DNA of 53,979 nt from Pseudomonas mosselii. Its GTDB lineage: Bacteria; Pseudomonadota; Gammaproteobacteria; Pseudomonadales; Pseudomonadaceae. The stretch is taken from positions 1-53,979 of the forward strand of contig NZ_QJRP01000031.1 of the NCBI RefSeq assembly GCF_003205295.1, read 5' to 3'. Below the pieces are notes generated by a model. That model searched no databases. It saw only the letters and a list, made by a program, of their open reading frames with translations, and was not told the origin of the DNA. The position numbers were made by a program, and so were the translations under genes. This document shows positions 8,711-18,117 of this stretch, one piece after another; within the stretch, counting starts at the first letter, position 1, and each line of letters begins with the position of its first letter.

Positions 8711-8950
8711 ATGCCAGTTCCGCACAATCTATTTGAAGACCTTGGCGTAAAGGAAGATGACTTCAATGCGCTTGCGAAGGAAAACCACAAACTCGCAGAG
8801 CTGAAGAAACGCTACACCGAGAAGGATCATGACATTGAGAACGTTGAGAAAACCGGCCTCACTACGGATGACAACCTCAATCGACTTCGAAAAGAACGCG
8901 CTCTGATCAAGGAAGAGATCGAACGGATCGTCCATCCGCCCAAATCCTGA
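8711..8950 (+). CDS. DUF465 (YdcH-like) small coiled-coil protein
   Basis: 79 residues, mostly charged alpha-helix: LFEDLGVKEDDFNALAKENHKLAELKKRY, then NLNRLRKERALIKEEIERIV. This matches the DUF465 helical-hairpin pattern. AGAGAGGTGGAGAA just upstream provides a ribosome binding site. Cytoplasmic, role unknown. Base composition is lower in GC than in the neighbouring genes. Confidence 0.7.
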   Translation: MPVPHNLFEDLGVKEDDFNALAKENHKLAELKKRYTEKDHDIENVEKTGLTTDDNLNRLRKERALIKEEIERIVHPPKS

Positions 8951-8966
8951 CTGAACCAGAACATTT

Positions 8967-9066
8967 GCCGGCCTCTTCGCGGGTAAACCCGCTCCCACAG
9001 GGCCACCACCCACATTGAAATCAGTACAGTACCTGTGGGAGCGGGTTTACCCGCGAATGGGCCGGC
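8967..9066. repeat. REP pair (inverted)
   Basis: Two inverted REP units (CGCGGGTAAACCCGCTCCCACAG and its reverse complement) about 40 bases apart between convergent genes. Confidence 0.9.
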
Positions 9067-9071
9067 AGCCA

Positions 9072-10241
9072 TCACACGGAAGCTGAAGCCTTCAGCGCCG
9101 CATCCAGGTCCTCGATCAGGTCCCGGTAGTCCTCGATCCCGATCGACAACCGCACCAGGTTCTCGCTGATCCCCATCACGCCCTTCTGCTCCGGGCTCAG
9201 GGAGTTGTGCGACATGCTCCAGGAGTGGTTGATCATGCTCTCCACCCCGCCCAGCGAATCAGCCAGGACAAAGATCGACAGCGCCTCGACCAGGCGGTTG
9301 ACCGCAGCCCGGTCCCCCTTGATGCGCAGCGCCACCACCGCGCCGCCGGTGCGCATCTGGCGCTTGCTCAGCGCATGCTGCGGATGGCTTTCCAGCCCCG
9401 GGTAGTAGACCTGCTCGACCTGCGGATGCTGTTCGAGGAACTGCGCCACGCGCAGGGCGTTGGCGCTCTGGCGCTCCATGCGCACGTCGAGGGTCTTCAG
9501 CCCGCGCAGCGCCAGGTAGCAGTCGAACGGCCCCTGGATCGCGCCGACCGCCATGCTGATCTTGCGCAAGCGCCCCAGCAGCTCGTGATTGGCCGCCACC
9601 ACCACGCCGCCGGTCAGGTCGGAGTGGCCGCCGATGTACTTGCTCGCCGAATGCATCACCAGGTCCACGCCCAGAGTGATCGGCTGCTGGTTCCAGGGCG
9701 AGCAGAAGGTGTTGTCGATGCAGGTCATCACCCCACGGGCGCGGGCCAGGTCGCAGACCGCCTTGATGTCCACCAGGTGCAGCAGCGGGTTGGTCGGCGA
9801 CTCAATCCAGATCAGTTGCGTGTCCGGGCGGATCGCCGCGGCCACGGCCTCGACGTCGTTGAGGTCGACATAGGTGGTGGTCAGGCCAGAGGTACGCCCG
9901 CGGTAGTCTTCCAGCAGGCGGAAGGTGCCGCCGTAGACACCGTTCATCACCACCACATGGGCGTCCTTGGACAGCAGTTCGAGCACTGTGGCGGTGGCGC
10001 TGACGCCCGAGGCGCAGGCGACCGCGCCGACGCCCTCCTCCAGTGCGGCCACGCAGGTCTCGTAGGCGTGCCGGGTCGGGTTGCTGACACGGCTGTAGGC
10101 GTATTCGGGGTTGTCGTCCAGGCCGCGCTTGATGAACGAGCTGGAAGTGACGATGGCCGGGAAGATGGCGTTGTCGGCGACGCTGGACTGCTCACCGGCG
10201 TGGATGGTGCGGGTGGCGAAATTGCGCGGTTTGTCGGACAT
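9072..10241 (-). CDS. Cystathionine gamma-synthase-like PLP enzyme (trans-sulfuration family)
   Basis: 389 residues from MSDKPRNFATRTIHAG. Fold-type I PLP enzyme of the Cys/Met metabolism family: Y49 and R51 in YAYSRVSNPT contact the cofactor phosphate, D176 lies in CIDNTFCSP, and K201 in HSASKYIGGHSD forms the Schiff base. It either joins cysteine with an activated homoserine in methionine synthesis or cleaves sulfur amino acids (gamma-lyase); sequence alone does not separate these. A start four codons upstream (10253) is possible; neither has a clear Shine-Dalgarno. Divergent from an Lrp-family gene that probably controls it. Confidence 0.88.
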   Translation of the reverse strand: MSDKPRNFATRTIHAGEQSSVADNAIFPAIVTSSSFIKRGLDDNPEYAYSRVSNPTRHAYETCVAALEEGVGAVACASGVSATATVLELLSKDAHVVVMNGVYGGTFRLLEDYRGRTSGLTTTYVDLNDVEAVAAAIRPDTQLIWIESPTNPLLHLVDIKAVCDLARARGVMTCIDNTFCSPWNQQPITLGVDLVMHSASKYIGGHSDLTGGVVVAANHELLGRLRKISMAVGAIQGPFDCYLALRGLKTLDVRMERQSANALRVAQFLEQHPQVEQVYYPGLESHPQHALSKRQMRTGGAVVALRIKGDRAAVNRLVEALSIFVLADSLGGVESMINHSWSMSHNSLSPEQKGVMGISENLVRLSIGIEDYRDLIEDLDAALKASASV

Positions 10242-10404
10242 GGTCGGGTCCATTGACTGAGGATGGAAAACCGCCACTATCTCATATCCGCCGGGCCCAG
10301 GCGCCAACAGAACGTTGCTGTCGACGAGGCGCCCGAAAGGGTTTCAACGTTCTCACCATGCGGCTAATCTTGGAAAACTTTCCTCCACCCCGCCAGACGA
10401 CGCC

Positions 10405-10863
10405 ATGGACAGTTTCGACCAGCACATCCTCACCCTGCTCCAGCGCGACGCGTCGCTGTCCCTCAAGGACCTGGCCGAGGCGGTCAACCTGTCCACCACG
10501 CCGTGCTGGAAACGGGTCAAGCGCCTGGAAGAGGAAGGCTACATCCGCGGCCGCGTCGCCTTGCTCGACCCCGAGCGCCTGGGCCTGGGCCTGACGGTGT
10601 TCGTCCAGCTCAAGACCCAGCGTCACGACAGTGCCTGGCTGGCGCAGTTCGCCGCCACGGTGACGGCGTTCGAGGAGGTGATGGAGGTGTACCGCATGTC
10701 CGGTGACTGGGACTACATGCTGCGGGTGGTGGTGGGCGACATTGCCGCCTACGACCGCTTCTACAAGAGGCTGATCACCAGCACCGACGGGCTGTCGAAC
10801 ATCACCTCCAGCTTTGCCATGGAGCAGATGAAGTACACCACGGCGTATCCGGTGGGGCGCTAA
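10405..10863 (+). CDS. Lrp/AsnC family transcriptional regulator
   Basis: 152 residues. N-terminal winged-helix HTH (about residues 1-60: LKDLAEAVNLSTTPCWKRVKRLEEEGYI) followed by a RAM/ACT-like effector domain (about 65-145, with VYRMSGDWDYMLRVVVGDIAAYDRF). The ATG at 10405 is chosen because MDSFDQHILTLLQRD is the canonical family start. The shared intergenic region suggests it senses an amino acid and controls the divergent PLP enzyme gene. Confidence 0.93.
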   Translation: MDSFDQHILTLLQRDASLSLKDLAEAVNLSTTPCWKRVKRLEEEGYIRGRVALLDPERLGLGLTVFVQLKTQRHDSAWLAQFAATVTAFEEVMEVYRMSGDWDYMLRVVVGDIAAYDRFYKRLITSTDGLSNITSSFAMEQMKYTTAYPVGR

Positions 10864-10906
10864 GAACGGACGGTGGCGCCGCTCCCACGCCATCACCCAC
10901 GCCCTG

Positions 10907-13237
10907 TCAGTCGGGGGTGATCGTCGCCTCGATCCGGTTACCAGGCTTGGCCTTCTCCAGCTTGATCGCCACGAATTTCGAGGTCGGCGTGTAGGTCCCT
11001 TCGCCATAGCTCTCCAGCGGCACCAGCGGGTTGGTCTCCGGATAGTAGGCCGCCGCCTGGCCTTGCGGCACGTCATAGGCCACCAGGCGGAACCCCGAGA
11101 CCCGCCGCTCGCGACCATCCTCCCAGAGTGACACCAGGTCCACCTCCTCGCCCGGCTCGAAGCCCAGCTGGCGGATGTCCGCCTCATTGACGAACACCAC
11201 CTCGCGCAGGCCGAACACCCCACGGTAGCGGTCGTCCAGCCCGTACAACGTGGTGTTGTACTGGTCGTGGGAACGCAGGGTCTGCAGGATCAGGTCGGGT
11301 TTGTCGCCACGGGCCAGCACCTGGGCGTTGACCAACTGCTCGGGCAGCACGTTCGCGGTGAACCGCGCCTTGCCGGTGGCGGTGCGGAAATTACGGTCCG
11401 CAGCATTGTTGCCCAGGTGGAAGCCACCCGGATGCTGCAGGCGCTCGTTGAACTCGCTGAAGCCCGGGATGACGTCGGCGATCATGCCGCGGATGCGACC
11501 GTAGTCGGCAATCGCATAGTCCCAGTCAATCGGCTTGCTGCCCAAGGTGGCCTTGGCCATGCCGGCGACGATGGCCGGCTCCGAGCGCAGCAGCGGCGAG
11601 CGCGGCTTCAGCTGGCCATGGGAGATATGCACCATGCTGAAGGTGTCTTCCACGGTGACGCCTTGCGGCCCTTCGGCCTGGATGTCGATCTCGGTGCGGC
11701 CCAGGCACGGCAGGATCAGCGCATCACGCCCAGTCACCAGGTGCGAGCGGTTGAGCTTGGTGGAAATCTGCACGGTCAGTTCGCAGTTGCGCAGCGCCGC
11801 GTGGGTACGCGGCGTATCCGGGGTGGCCTGGGCGAAGTTGCCGCCCAGGGCAACGAACACCTTGGCCCGTCTCTCCTCCATGGCCTGGATCGCCAGCACC
11901 GCGTTGTGGCCGTGCTCGCGAGGCACCTTGAACTGGAAGCGTTTCTCGAGTGCATCGAGCAGCGCCGCCTTGGGCTTCTCGTCGATACCCATGGTGCGGT
12001 CGCCCTGCACGTTGCTGTGGCCACGCACCGGCGACAGGCCGGCGCCGGGCTTGCCGACGTTGCCGCGCAACAGCTGCAGGTTGACGATTTCCTGCACGGT
12101 CGGCACCGAATGGCGGTGCTGGGTCACGCCCATGGCCCAGCACATGATCACCCGCTCGGCCTTGCGGTACATGCGCGCGGCCAGCTCGATCTCGGCCTTG
12201 CTCAGGCCGGACTGCTCGATGATGTGTTCCCACGGCGTGGTATCAACCAGCGTCAGGTAATCCTCGACACCGCTGGTGTGCTCGGCAATGAACGCGTGAT
12301 CGAACACGGGTGGCTCATCGTTCAACTGCGCCTCGCGCTCCCACTGCAGGAGGAACTTGGCGATCCCGCGCATGGCCGCCATGTCTCCGCCCAGCGCCGG
12401 GCGGAAGTAGGCGGTGTTGGTCGGCTCGGAGCCGTTGCTGAGCATCTCGAACGGGTGCTGCGGGTGCTGAAAGCGCTCCAGGCCCCGCTCCTTGAGCGGG
12501 TTGAAGCAGACCACCTGGGCGCCGCGCTTGACCGCCTCGCGCAGCGGTTCGAGCATGCGCGGGTGGTTGGTGCCAGGGTTCTGGCCGATGACGAAGATCG
12601 CATCGGCCAGCTCCAGGTCATGGAACACCACGGTGCCCTTGCCCACCCCGAGGGTTTCGGCCATGCCAACGCCGCTGGCCTCGTGGCACATGTTCGAGCA
12701 GTCGGGGAAGTTGTTGGTGCCATAGGCGCGCACGAACAGCTGGTAGAGGAACGCCGCCTCGTTGCTGGCCCGGCCCGAGGTGTAGAACTCGGCCTGGTCC
12801 GGCGACTCGAGGCCGTTGAGATGCCGGGCGATCAGGGCGAACGCCTCGTCCCAGCTGGTTTCGACGTAATGATCGGTGGCCGCGTCGTAGCGCATCGGGT
12901 GGGTGATACGCCCTTGGTATTCGAGCCAGTAGTCGGTCTGCTCGAGCAAGGCGCTGACGCTGTAGCGGGCGAAGAACGCCGGATCCACCGAGCGACCGGT
13001 GGCCTCCCAGTTGACCGCCTTGGCACCGTTCTCGCAGAACTTGACCATGTCGCTTTCCGGCGACTCGCCCCAGGCACAGCCCGGGCAGTCGAAACCGCCG
13101 TTCTGGTTGGTCTTGAGCATGGCCCGCAGGTTCTTGAAGGCGTTCTCGCTGCCCAGCCAGCTCTTGGTCACGCTCTTGAGCGCGCCCCAGCCGGCGGCCG
13201 GCCCCTTGTAGTCCCTGATGTGTTCGTCCTGGCTCAT
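10907..13237 (-). CDS. FdhF/YdeP family molybdopterin oxidoreductase
   Basis: 776 residues, full length for the YdeP branch of formate-dehydrogenase-like enzymes. The N-terminal FDCPGCAWGE and KFCENG cysteines fit the reduced iron-sulfur region of this branch. FTSGRASNEAAFLYQ, NMCHEASGVGMAETLG (Cys at the position of the FDH Cys/Sec) and GQNPGTNHPRMLEPLREA are molybdopterin-domain hallmarks. The C-terminal Moco dinucleotide-binding domain starts near residue 655 (TLRSHDQYNTTLYG). Cytoplasmic, no Tat signal. Substrate unknown; E. coli YdeP is linked to acid resistance. Divergent from moaA, which makes its cofactor. Confidence 0.93.
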   Translation of the reverse strand: MSQDEHIRDYKGPAAGWGALKSVTKSWLGSENAFKNLRAMLKTNQNGGFDCPGCAWGESPESDMVKFCENGAKAVNWEATGRSVDPAFFARYSVSALLEQTDYWLEYQGRITHPMRYDAATDHYVETSWDEAFALIARHLNGLESPDQAEFYTSGRASNEAAFLYQLFVRAYGTNNFPDCSNMCHEASGVGMAETLGVGKGTVVFHDLELADAIFVIGQNPGTNHPRMLEPLREAVKRGAQVVCFNPLKERGLERFQHPQHPFEMLSNGSEPTNTAYFRPALGGDMAAMRGIAKFLLQWEREAQLNDEPPVFDHAFIAEHTSGVEDYLTLVDTTPWEHIIEQSGLSKAEIELAARMYRKAERVIMCWAMGVTQHRHSVPTVQEIVNLQLLRGNVGKPGAGLSPVRGHSNVQGDRTMGIDEKPKAALLDALEKRFQFKVPREHGHNAVLAIQAMEERRAKVFVALGGNFAQATPDTPRTHAALRNCELTVQISTKLNRSHLVTGRDALILPCLGRTEIDIQAEGPQGVTVEDTFSMVHISHGQLKPRSPLLRSEPAIVAGMAKATLGSKPIDWDYAIADYGRIRGMIADVIPGFSEFNERLQHPGGFHLGNNAADRNFRTATGKARFTANVLPEQLVNAQVLARGDKPDLILQTLRSHDQYNTTLYGLDDRYRGVFGLREVVFVNEADIRQLGFEPGEEVDLVSLWEDGRERRVSGFRLVAYDVPQGQAAAYYPETNPLVPLESYGEGTYTPTSKFVAIKLEKAKPGNRIEATITPD

Positions 13238-13493
13238 GCTGCGCTTCTCCGCACGGTGTTTTTTCCAGCCTAAGAAGCCGCTCCCAGTGCGTCCAATCGA
13301 AATAAATGACAGCGTGATAAACCGTCTCGATCACCCGGCAGGGCCCTTGTGCTCCGTGGCCTGCAGCCGTGATAGAGGAGACTGATCGAATGGTCGGGGA
13401 AAGCAATTTGACGTCACTGGGCGCAGGTTATAGCTTGAACCTTGTCTGCGGCCTTTCGCCGCCCCCCAGCCACTGCACAGGTCGAGCGCGAAC

Positions 13494-14498
13494 GTGGAAA
13501 AGAACCCCCAGGCCCTGATCGACGGTTTCAACCGCAAAGTCGATTACCTGCGGATGTCGGTCACCGACCGCTGCGATTTTCGCTGCGTCTATTGCATGGC
13601 CGAAGACATGCAGTTCCTGCCGCGCCAGCAGATTCTCAGCCTCGAGGAGCTGTACCTGGTCGCCGAGCGCTTCGTCGCCCTGGGCACCCGCAAGATCCGC
13701 CTGACCGGTGGCGAGCCCCTGGTGCGCCAGGGCATCGTCGGGCTGTGCGCGCGCATCGCCGCCCTGCCCGGCCTGCGCGAACTGTGCCTGACCAGCAATG
13801 GCTCGCAGCTCGGCCGCCTGGCCCAGCCGCTGTTCGATGCCGGCGTCTCGCGCCTGAACATCAGCCTCGACAGCCTTGACCCCGAGCGTTTTCGCGCCCT
13901 GACCCGTACCGGCGACCTCAAGCAGGTGATCGCGGGCATCGACGCGGCGCGCGCCGCGGGCTTTCGCCGTACCAAGCTCAACGCGGTGGTGCTCAAGGGC
14001 CGCAACGACCACGAAATCGTCGACCTGGTGCGCTTCGCCATCGACCGCGAGCTGGACATCTCCTTCATCGAAGAAATGCCCCTGGGCGTCATCAGCGAAC
14101 ACGAGCGCGGCGAGTCTTTCTGTTCCAGCGACGACGTGCGCGCCCGCCTGGCCGAGCACTTCACCCTGGTCGAGTCAGCCGAATCCTCCCAGGGCCCGGC
14201 GCGCTACTGGCGCCTGGCCGAAGCGCCCGATACCCGGGTCGGCTTCATCTCGCCGCATAGCCACAATTTCTGCGCCACCTGCAACCGCGTGCGCCTGACC
14301 GTCGAAGGCCGCCTGCTGCTGTGCCTGGGCAACGAGCACTCGGTGGACCTCAAGCAGGTCCTGCGCCAGCACCCCGGCGACAGCGCCCGCCTGGAAAAGA
14401 CCCTGCGCGACGCCATGCACCTCAAGCCTTACCGCCACCACTTCGAAGTGGGCGGCGAGGTGCAGATCCTGCGCTTCATGAACATGACCGGCGGCTGA
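13494..14498 (+). CDS. moaA: GTP 3',8-cyclase MoaA
   Basis: 334 residues from a GTG start. Radical-SAM motif C27-x3-C31-x2-C34 (CDFRCVYC), with a second C-terminal iron-sulfur site CATCNRV plus the later cysteine in LLLCLGN. The terminal Gly-Gly (NMTGG) is needed to activate MoaA proteins. Catalyses the first step of molybdopterin synthesis from GTP. Its position beside a molybdopterin oxidoreductase and moaB suggests supply of cofactor to that enzyme. Confidence 0.97.
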   Translation: MEKNPQALIDGFNRKVDYLRMSVTDRCDFRCVYCMAEDMQFLPRQQILSLEELYLVAERFVALGTRKIRLTGGEPLVRQGIVGLCARIAALPGLRELCLTSNGSQLGRLAQPLFDAGVSRLNISLDSLDPERFRALTRTGDLKQVIAGIDAARAAGFRRTKLNAVVLKGRNDHEIVDLVRFAIDRELDISFIEEMPLGVISEHERGESFCSSDDVRARLAEHFTLVESAESSQGPARYWRLAEAPDTRVGFISPHSHNFCATCNRVRLTVEGRLLLCLGNEHSVDLKQVLRQHPGDSARLEKTLRDAMHLKPYRHHFEVGGEVQILRFMNMTGG

Positions 14499-14519
14499 TC
14501 GGCCGCCTCTGGAACCGTC

Positions 14520-15419
14520 TTGATCGTCCACTCACGCCCCGACCTGCTGCGCGTGCTGTTCACCCTCAAGGGCTCGATCGTCCAGCGCATCGCCTTGCGC
14601 TGCCTGGCGGTGACCTTGCTGGCGGCACTGATCGTGCTGGTCGAGCGGCACTACCCGGCGCTGTTCTACCCGGTCAGCGCCACGCCCTTCACCCTGCTGG
14701 GGCTGTCGCTGTCGATCTTCATGAGCTTTCGCAACAACGCCTGCTACGACCGCTGGTGGGAGGGCCGCAAGGCCTGGGGGCGGATGATCATCGAGGTGCG
14801 CTCGTTCGTGCGTGAAAGCGTGGCGATCGAGGATCAGCAGCTGCGCGCGCAGATGCTGCGTGGCCTGTGCGGCTTCGCCCATGCCCTCAATGCCCGGCTG
14901 CGCAACGAAGACGAACTGCCCCTGGCGCGCACCTGGCTGGCCGAAGACGCGCCGATCACCGCGCACAACCTGTGCGACGGTATCCTGCGCGACATCGGTA
15001 CCCAGTGCTCACGGTTGGCAAAGGACGGCGCGATCAGCGAGTTCCGCTACACCCTCCTGGAGCAGCGCCTGGCCGGCCTGTCGGACGTACAGGCCACCTG
15101 CGAGCGAATCAAGGGCACGCCGCTACCGTTCCCCTACACCCTGCTGCTGCACCGCACCATCTACATCTTCTGCCTGCTGCTGCCGTTCGCCCTGGCAGAA
15201 CCGCTGGGCTGGCTGGCACCGCTGTTCACCACCATCGTCAGCTACACGTTCTTCGGCCTGGATGCGATTGGCAACGAACTGGAAGACCCGTTCGGCCGGG
15301 ACGAGAACGATTTGCCGACCGATGCGCTGGTGCGCACCGTCGAGCGCGATGTGCTGGGGGCGTTGGGGCATGAGCCGCTGCCACCGGCGTTGGTGCCGGT
15401 GGATCATGTGCTGAGCTGA
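14520..15419 (+). CDS. Bestrophin family (UPF0187) membrane protein
   Basis: 299 residues, TTG start 21 bases after moaA. The conserved bestrophin segment LGLSLSIFMSFRNNACYDRWWEGRKAWGRM (split by the pore-lining region) is at about residues 58-90, and SYTFFGLDAIGNELEDPFGRDENDLP near residues 240-265 is the family C-terminal signature. Four or so membrane helices (about 22-42, 48-68, 205-225, 228-248). Bacterial homologues form pentameric ion channels; the conducted ion here is not predictable. Confidence 0.93.
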   Translation: MIVHSRPDLLRVLFTLKGSIVQRIALRCLAVTLLAALIVLVERHYPALFYPVSATPFTLLGLSLSIFMSFRNNACYDRWWEGRKAWGRMIIEVRSFVRESVAIEDQQLRAQMLRGLCGFAHALNARLRNEDELPLARTWLAEDAPITAHNLCDGILRDIGTQCSRLAKDGAISEFRYTLLEQRLAGLSDVQATCERIKGTPLPFPYTLLLHRTIYIFCLLLPFALAEPLGWLAPLFTTIVSYTFFGLDAIGNELEDPFGRDENDLPTDALVRTVERDVLGALGHEPLPPALVPVDHVLS

Positions 15420-15439
15420 ACAGTCGGTATAGGAAAGCC

Positions 15440-15979
15440 CTAGCCTCGGCTTTCGCAGGCCCCGATCGGCTTCAGGTGCGCTACAAAGTTGCAAGGCCGG
15501 TGCCGCGCATCCAGCTGCTCGGCGAGGATGCCTTCCCAAGCCGTGCGGCAGGCACCGGTCGAGCCCGGCAGGCAGCACACCAGGGTGCCGTTGGCCAGGC
15601 CCGCCAGGGCCCGGCTCCGCACCGTAGAGGTACCGATATCGAGGATCGACAGGGCGCGGAACAGCTCGCCGAAACCGTCGATGCGCTTGTCCAGCAGGCA
15701 GTCCACCGCCTCCGGCGTGCTGTCGCGCCCGGTGAAACCGGTGCCGCCGGTGATCAGCACCACCTGCACCTGGTCGTCGGCAATCCAGGTGGCGACCTGG
15801 GCGCGGATCTTGTACAGGTCGTCCTTGAGCAGCTCCCGCGCCACCAGGCGGTGGCCCACGCCGACGGCGCGGCTGGCCAGCAGCTCGCCGGAGGTGTCGG
15901 TGTCGTAGGTGCGGGTGTCGCTGACGGTCAGCACCGCGATGTTCAGCGGTACGAACACCGCGTCCGGTTTCACGCTCAT
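15440..15979 (-). CDS. moaB: Molybdenum cofactor biosynthesis protein MoaB
   Basis: 179 residues of the MogA/MoaB fold. LTVSDTRTYDTDTSG near the N-terminus and LITGGTGFTGRDSTPEAV (about residues 75-92) with its GGTG molybdopterin-binding loop are diagnostic, and CCLPGSTGACRTAWEGIL follows. It belongs to molybdopterin adenylylation in the cytoplasm. Convergent with the bestrophin gene, divergent from the LysR gene (about 200 bp between starts). Confidence 0.95.
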   Translation of the reverse strand: MSVKPDAVFVPLNIAVLTVSDTRTYDTDTSGELLASRAVGVGHRLVARELLKDDLYKIRAQVATWIADDQVQVVLITGGTGFTGRDSTPEAVDCLLDKRIDGFGELFRALSILDIGTSTVRSRALAGLANGTLVCCLPGSTGACRTAWEGILAEQLDARHRPCNFVAHLKPIGACESRG

Positions 15980-16180
15980 GGCCTTTGCTCCAGGATTGGC
16001 TTCGCGGCCACGTTAGAGACATGCCCCGGCAGCGTCCAATCGATAGGGCGTACCGGATGATCGACGATTTCTATCGCCGCTATCGGCCCCGCTACCGGGT
16101 CGGTGAAATGTTCATCAAGGATTAGCCAGGTGCTTCACTCTTGGTTAAGGTCTACCCACCCCGCAACCCCAGGCCGCACC

Positions 16181-17068
16181 ATGGACATCAAACAGCTCAA
16201 GTTCCTCATCGCCCTCGACCAGACCCGCCACTTCGGCCAGGCCGCGGCGCTGTGCCACATCACCCAGCCGACCCTGTCCATGCGCCTGCGCAACCTCGAG
16301 GACGAACTGGACCTGGTGCTGGTCAAGCGCGGCCAGCGCTTCGAAGGCTTCACCGAAGCCGGCGAACGTATCCTGGCCTGGGCCCGCACCCTGCTTGCCG
16401 CCCATGACGGCCTGCAGGCCGAGGCCGCCAGCTGTCGCGGCCAGGTGGTCGGCAGCCTGCGCCTGGGCACCGTGCCGCTGGCCAGCTTCAACCCCATGCA
16501 GCTGCTGATGCCCTTGCGCGCGAAATACCCCGAGCTGCACTTCCAGCTGTCGTCGCTGAGCTCCGAGCAAGTGATCGACGGCCTGAGCCGCAACCAGCTC
16601 GACCTGGGCATCTGCTACCTCGACCAGGTCAACACCAGCTTCTTCGAAGTGATCGAGCTGAGCACCACCACCATGGGCCTGCTGCACGACACCCGGCACT
16701 TCCAGTTCGAGGCCGACAGCCTGCGCTGGGAAGACCTGGGCGAGCTGCCGCTGGGCCTGCTGAGCAAGGGCATGCACTACCGCCAGTCCCTCGACCTGAG
16801 CTTGCGCAGCCGGGGCCTGGCGCCCAATGCCGTGCTCGAGAGCGACTCGACCTTCCAGCTGATCCAGGCGATTAACACCGGCGTGTGCTGCGCGATCATG
16901 CCGCTGGACTGCGGCCTGGAAGACCTCAGCAAGCACATGCGCATCATCCCGGTGCAGGAAGCCAGCATCCACAGCCCGGTCGGCCTGCTGCTGCGCCGCA
17001 GCGAGCCGCGCTCGGCCATCGCCGAACAGTGTTTCGACGAGGCGCGCGCCCTGTTTCAACCCTCCTGA
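16181..17068 (+). CDS. LysR family transcriptional regulator
   Basis: 295 residues from MDIKQLKFLIALDQTRHF. N-terminal HTH (about residues 1-60, FGQAAALCHITQPTLSMRLRNLEDEL) and a type 2 periplasmic-binding-like effector domain (about 90-290). The earlier frame (16103) lacks a typical LysR start. It is divergent from moaB, and its 3' end overlaps the convergent AraC gene by 13 bases. Target and ligand unknown; moaB is the first candidate by position. Confidence 0.93.
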   Translation: MDIKQLKFLIALDQTRHFGQAAALCHITQPTLSMRLRNLEDELDLVLVKRGQRFEGFTEAGERILAWARTLLAAHDGLQAEAASCRGQVVGSLRLGTVPLASFNPMQLLMPLRAKYPELHFQLSSLSSEQVIDGLSRNQLDLGICYLDQVNTSFFEVIELSTTTMGLLHDTRHFQFEADSLRWEDLGELPLGLLSKGMHYRQSLDLSLRSRGLAPNAVLESDSTFQLIQAINTGVCCAIMPLDCGLEDLSKHMRIIPVQEASIHSPVGLLLRRSEPRSAIAEQCFDEARALFQPS

Positions 17069-17835
17069 GCCGTCGCCTGGCGGTACTGGCGCGGGGTGAA
17101 ACCGGTCAGTTGCCTGAACTGCCGGCTGAAGGCGCTGTGGTCGGTGTAGCCGCAGCGCAAGGCCACTTCGATGATCGGCAGGTCGCTGTGCAGCAGTTGA
17201 TGTGCATGCTCCAGGCGGGCCTTGTGGATCATCTGCCGGGGCGTGAGGTGGAACACCCGCTTGCAGTAACGCTCCAGCTGCGCCACCGAAATCCCGGCGA
17301 TGCGGGTCAGCTCGCCCATGCTGATCGGCTGGTGGAAATGCGCGCGGATATGCGCATCCACCGCTGCCAGGCGCTGGTAGGCGGGGTGGGTGTCGGCGGC
17401 TGACTGCAGGTCGACCGAAATACCCACCAGGCCGATGATCGTCCCCGCCGGGTCGTACAGCGGACGCTTGTGGGTCAGGCACCAGCCCGGTTCGCGGCTG
17501 CCATACAGGTGCAGCTCCAGCTGGTCTTCCAGCACCAGCCCCTGCTCCAGCACCCGACGGTCCTGCTCGGTGTAGCCGGGGCCCAGGCGCGCCGGGAACA
17601 CCTCGGCGCTGGTCTTGCCCAGCAGCGGTTGCAGGTGCTTCAGGCCGCAGCGCTGGACCAGTGTGCGGTTGGCCAGGACGTAGCGGGCCTGGTCGTCCTT
17701 GATGAAGACCGCCGCGTTGGCGATCACGTCGAGCATGGGCAGCAGCCAGACCACACCGGTGAGCAGGGCCTCGAGGGATTCGGGGCGGTGCTGGTCGAGG
17801 GTCTGGTACAGGGTTGCCAGTGAGTCGTGTGACAT
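17056..17835 (-). CDS. PAS-AraC family regulator, probable hydroxyproline regulator
   Basis: 259 residues. A PAS-like sensor occupies about residues 28-145 (DVIANAAVFIKDDQARYVLANRTLVQRCG; DPAGTIIGLVGISVDL). The AraC double-HTH DNA-binding domain follows at about 155-255 (SMGELTRIAGISVAQLERYCKRVF; IIEVALRCGYTDHSAFSRQFRQLTGFTPRQYR). Divergent from the permease gene that starts the hydroxyproline cluster, so it probably activates it. The sensed ligand is inferred only. Confidence 0.9.
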   Translation of the reverse strand: MSHDSLATLYQTLDQHRPESLEALLTGVVWLLPMLDVIANAAVFIKDDQARYVLANRTLVQRCGLKHLQPLLGKTSAEVFPARLGPGYTEQDRRVLEQGLVLEDQLELHLYGSREPGWCLTHKRPLYDPAGTIIGLVGISVDLQSAADTHPAYQRLAAVDAHIRAHFHQPISMGELTRIAGISVAQLERYCKRVFHLTPRQMIHKARLEHAHQLLHSDLPIIEVALRCGYTDHSAFSRQFRQLTGFTPRQYRQATAQEG

Positions 17836-18117
17836 TCAATCAGGTCTCCCGCGAAGAGGCCGGTATTGCCACTGCATCTCTCCAGGCCTTGCCGGCTATG
17901 CAATCCAGCCTATCCAGCCACCGCCCCAGCTCGCCAGTCTTTTCTTCGACTGTGCCGATTTCGTCACCCACCTTGCAGAAAACCATCAAGAACCCCGGCC
18001 TCGATCGGTCCACTCTATGCCCCACGCAAGCCGCCCCATGACCTACAAGAACGCGGCGCATGCCGCCGCATCGTGACATCAGACCTGCCTATCCAAAACC
18101 TACAAAAAGGCGCAACC
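17836..18117. promoter_or_regulatory. Divergent control region, AraC gene / hydroxyproline cluster
   Basis: 282 bases between divergent starts, with lower GC than the flanking genes. It should hold the operator sites for the AraC-type regulator and both promoters. A weak AAAAAGG sits 8 bases before the permease ATG. A REP fragment (CGCGAAGAGGCCGG) lies near 17850. I cannot place individual sites with confidence. Confidence 0.5.

Noticed and set aside
10907..13237. Assignment as a true formate dehydrogenase
   Set aside because: Sequence style and reduced iron-sulfur region match the YdeP branch; no partner subunits or fdhD are adjacent.
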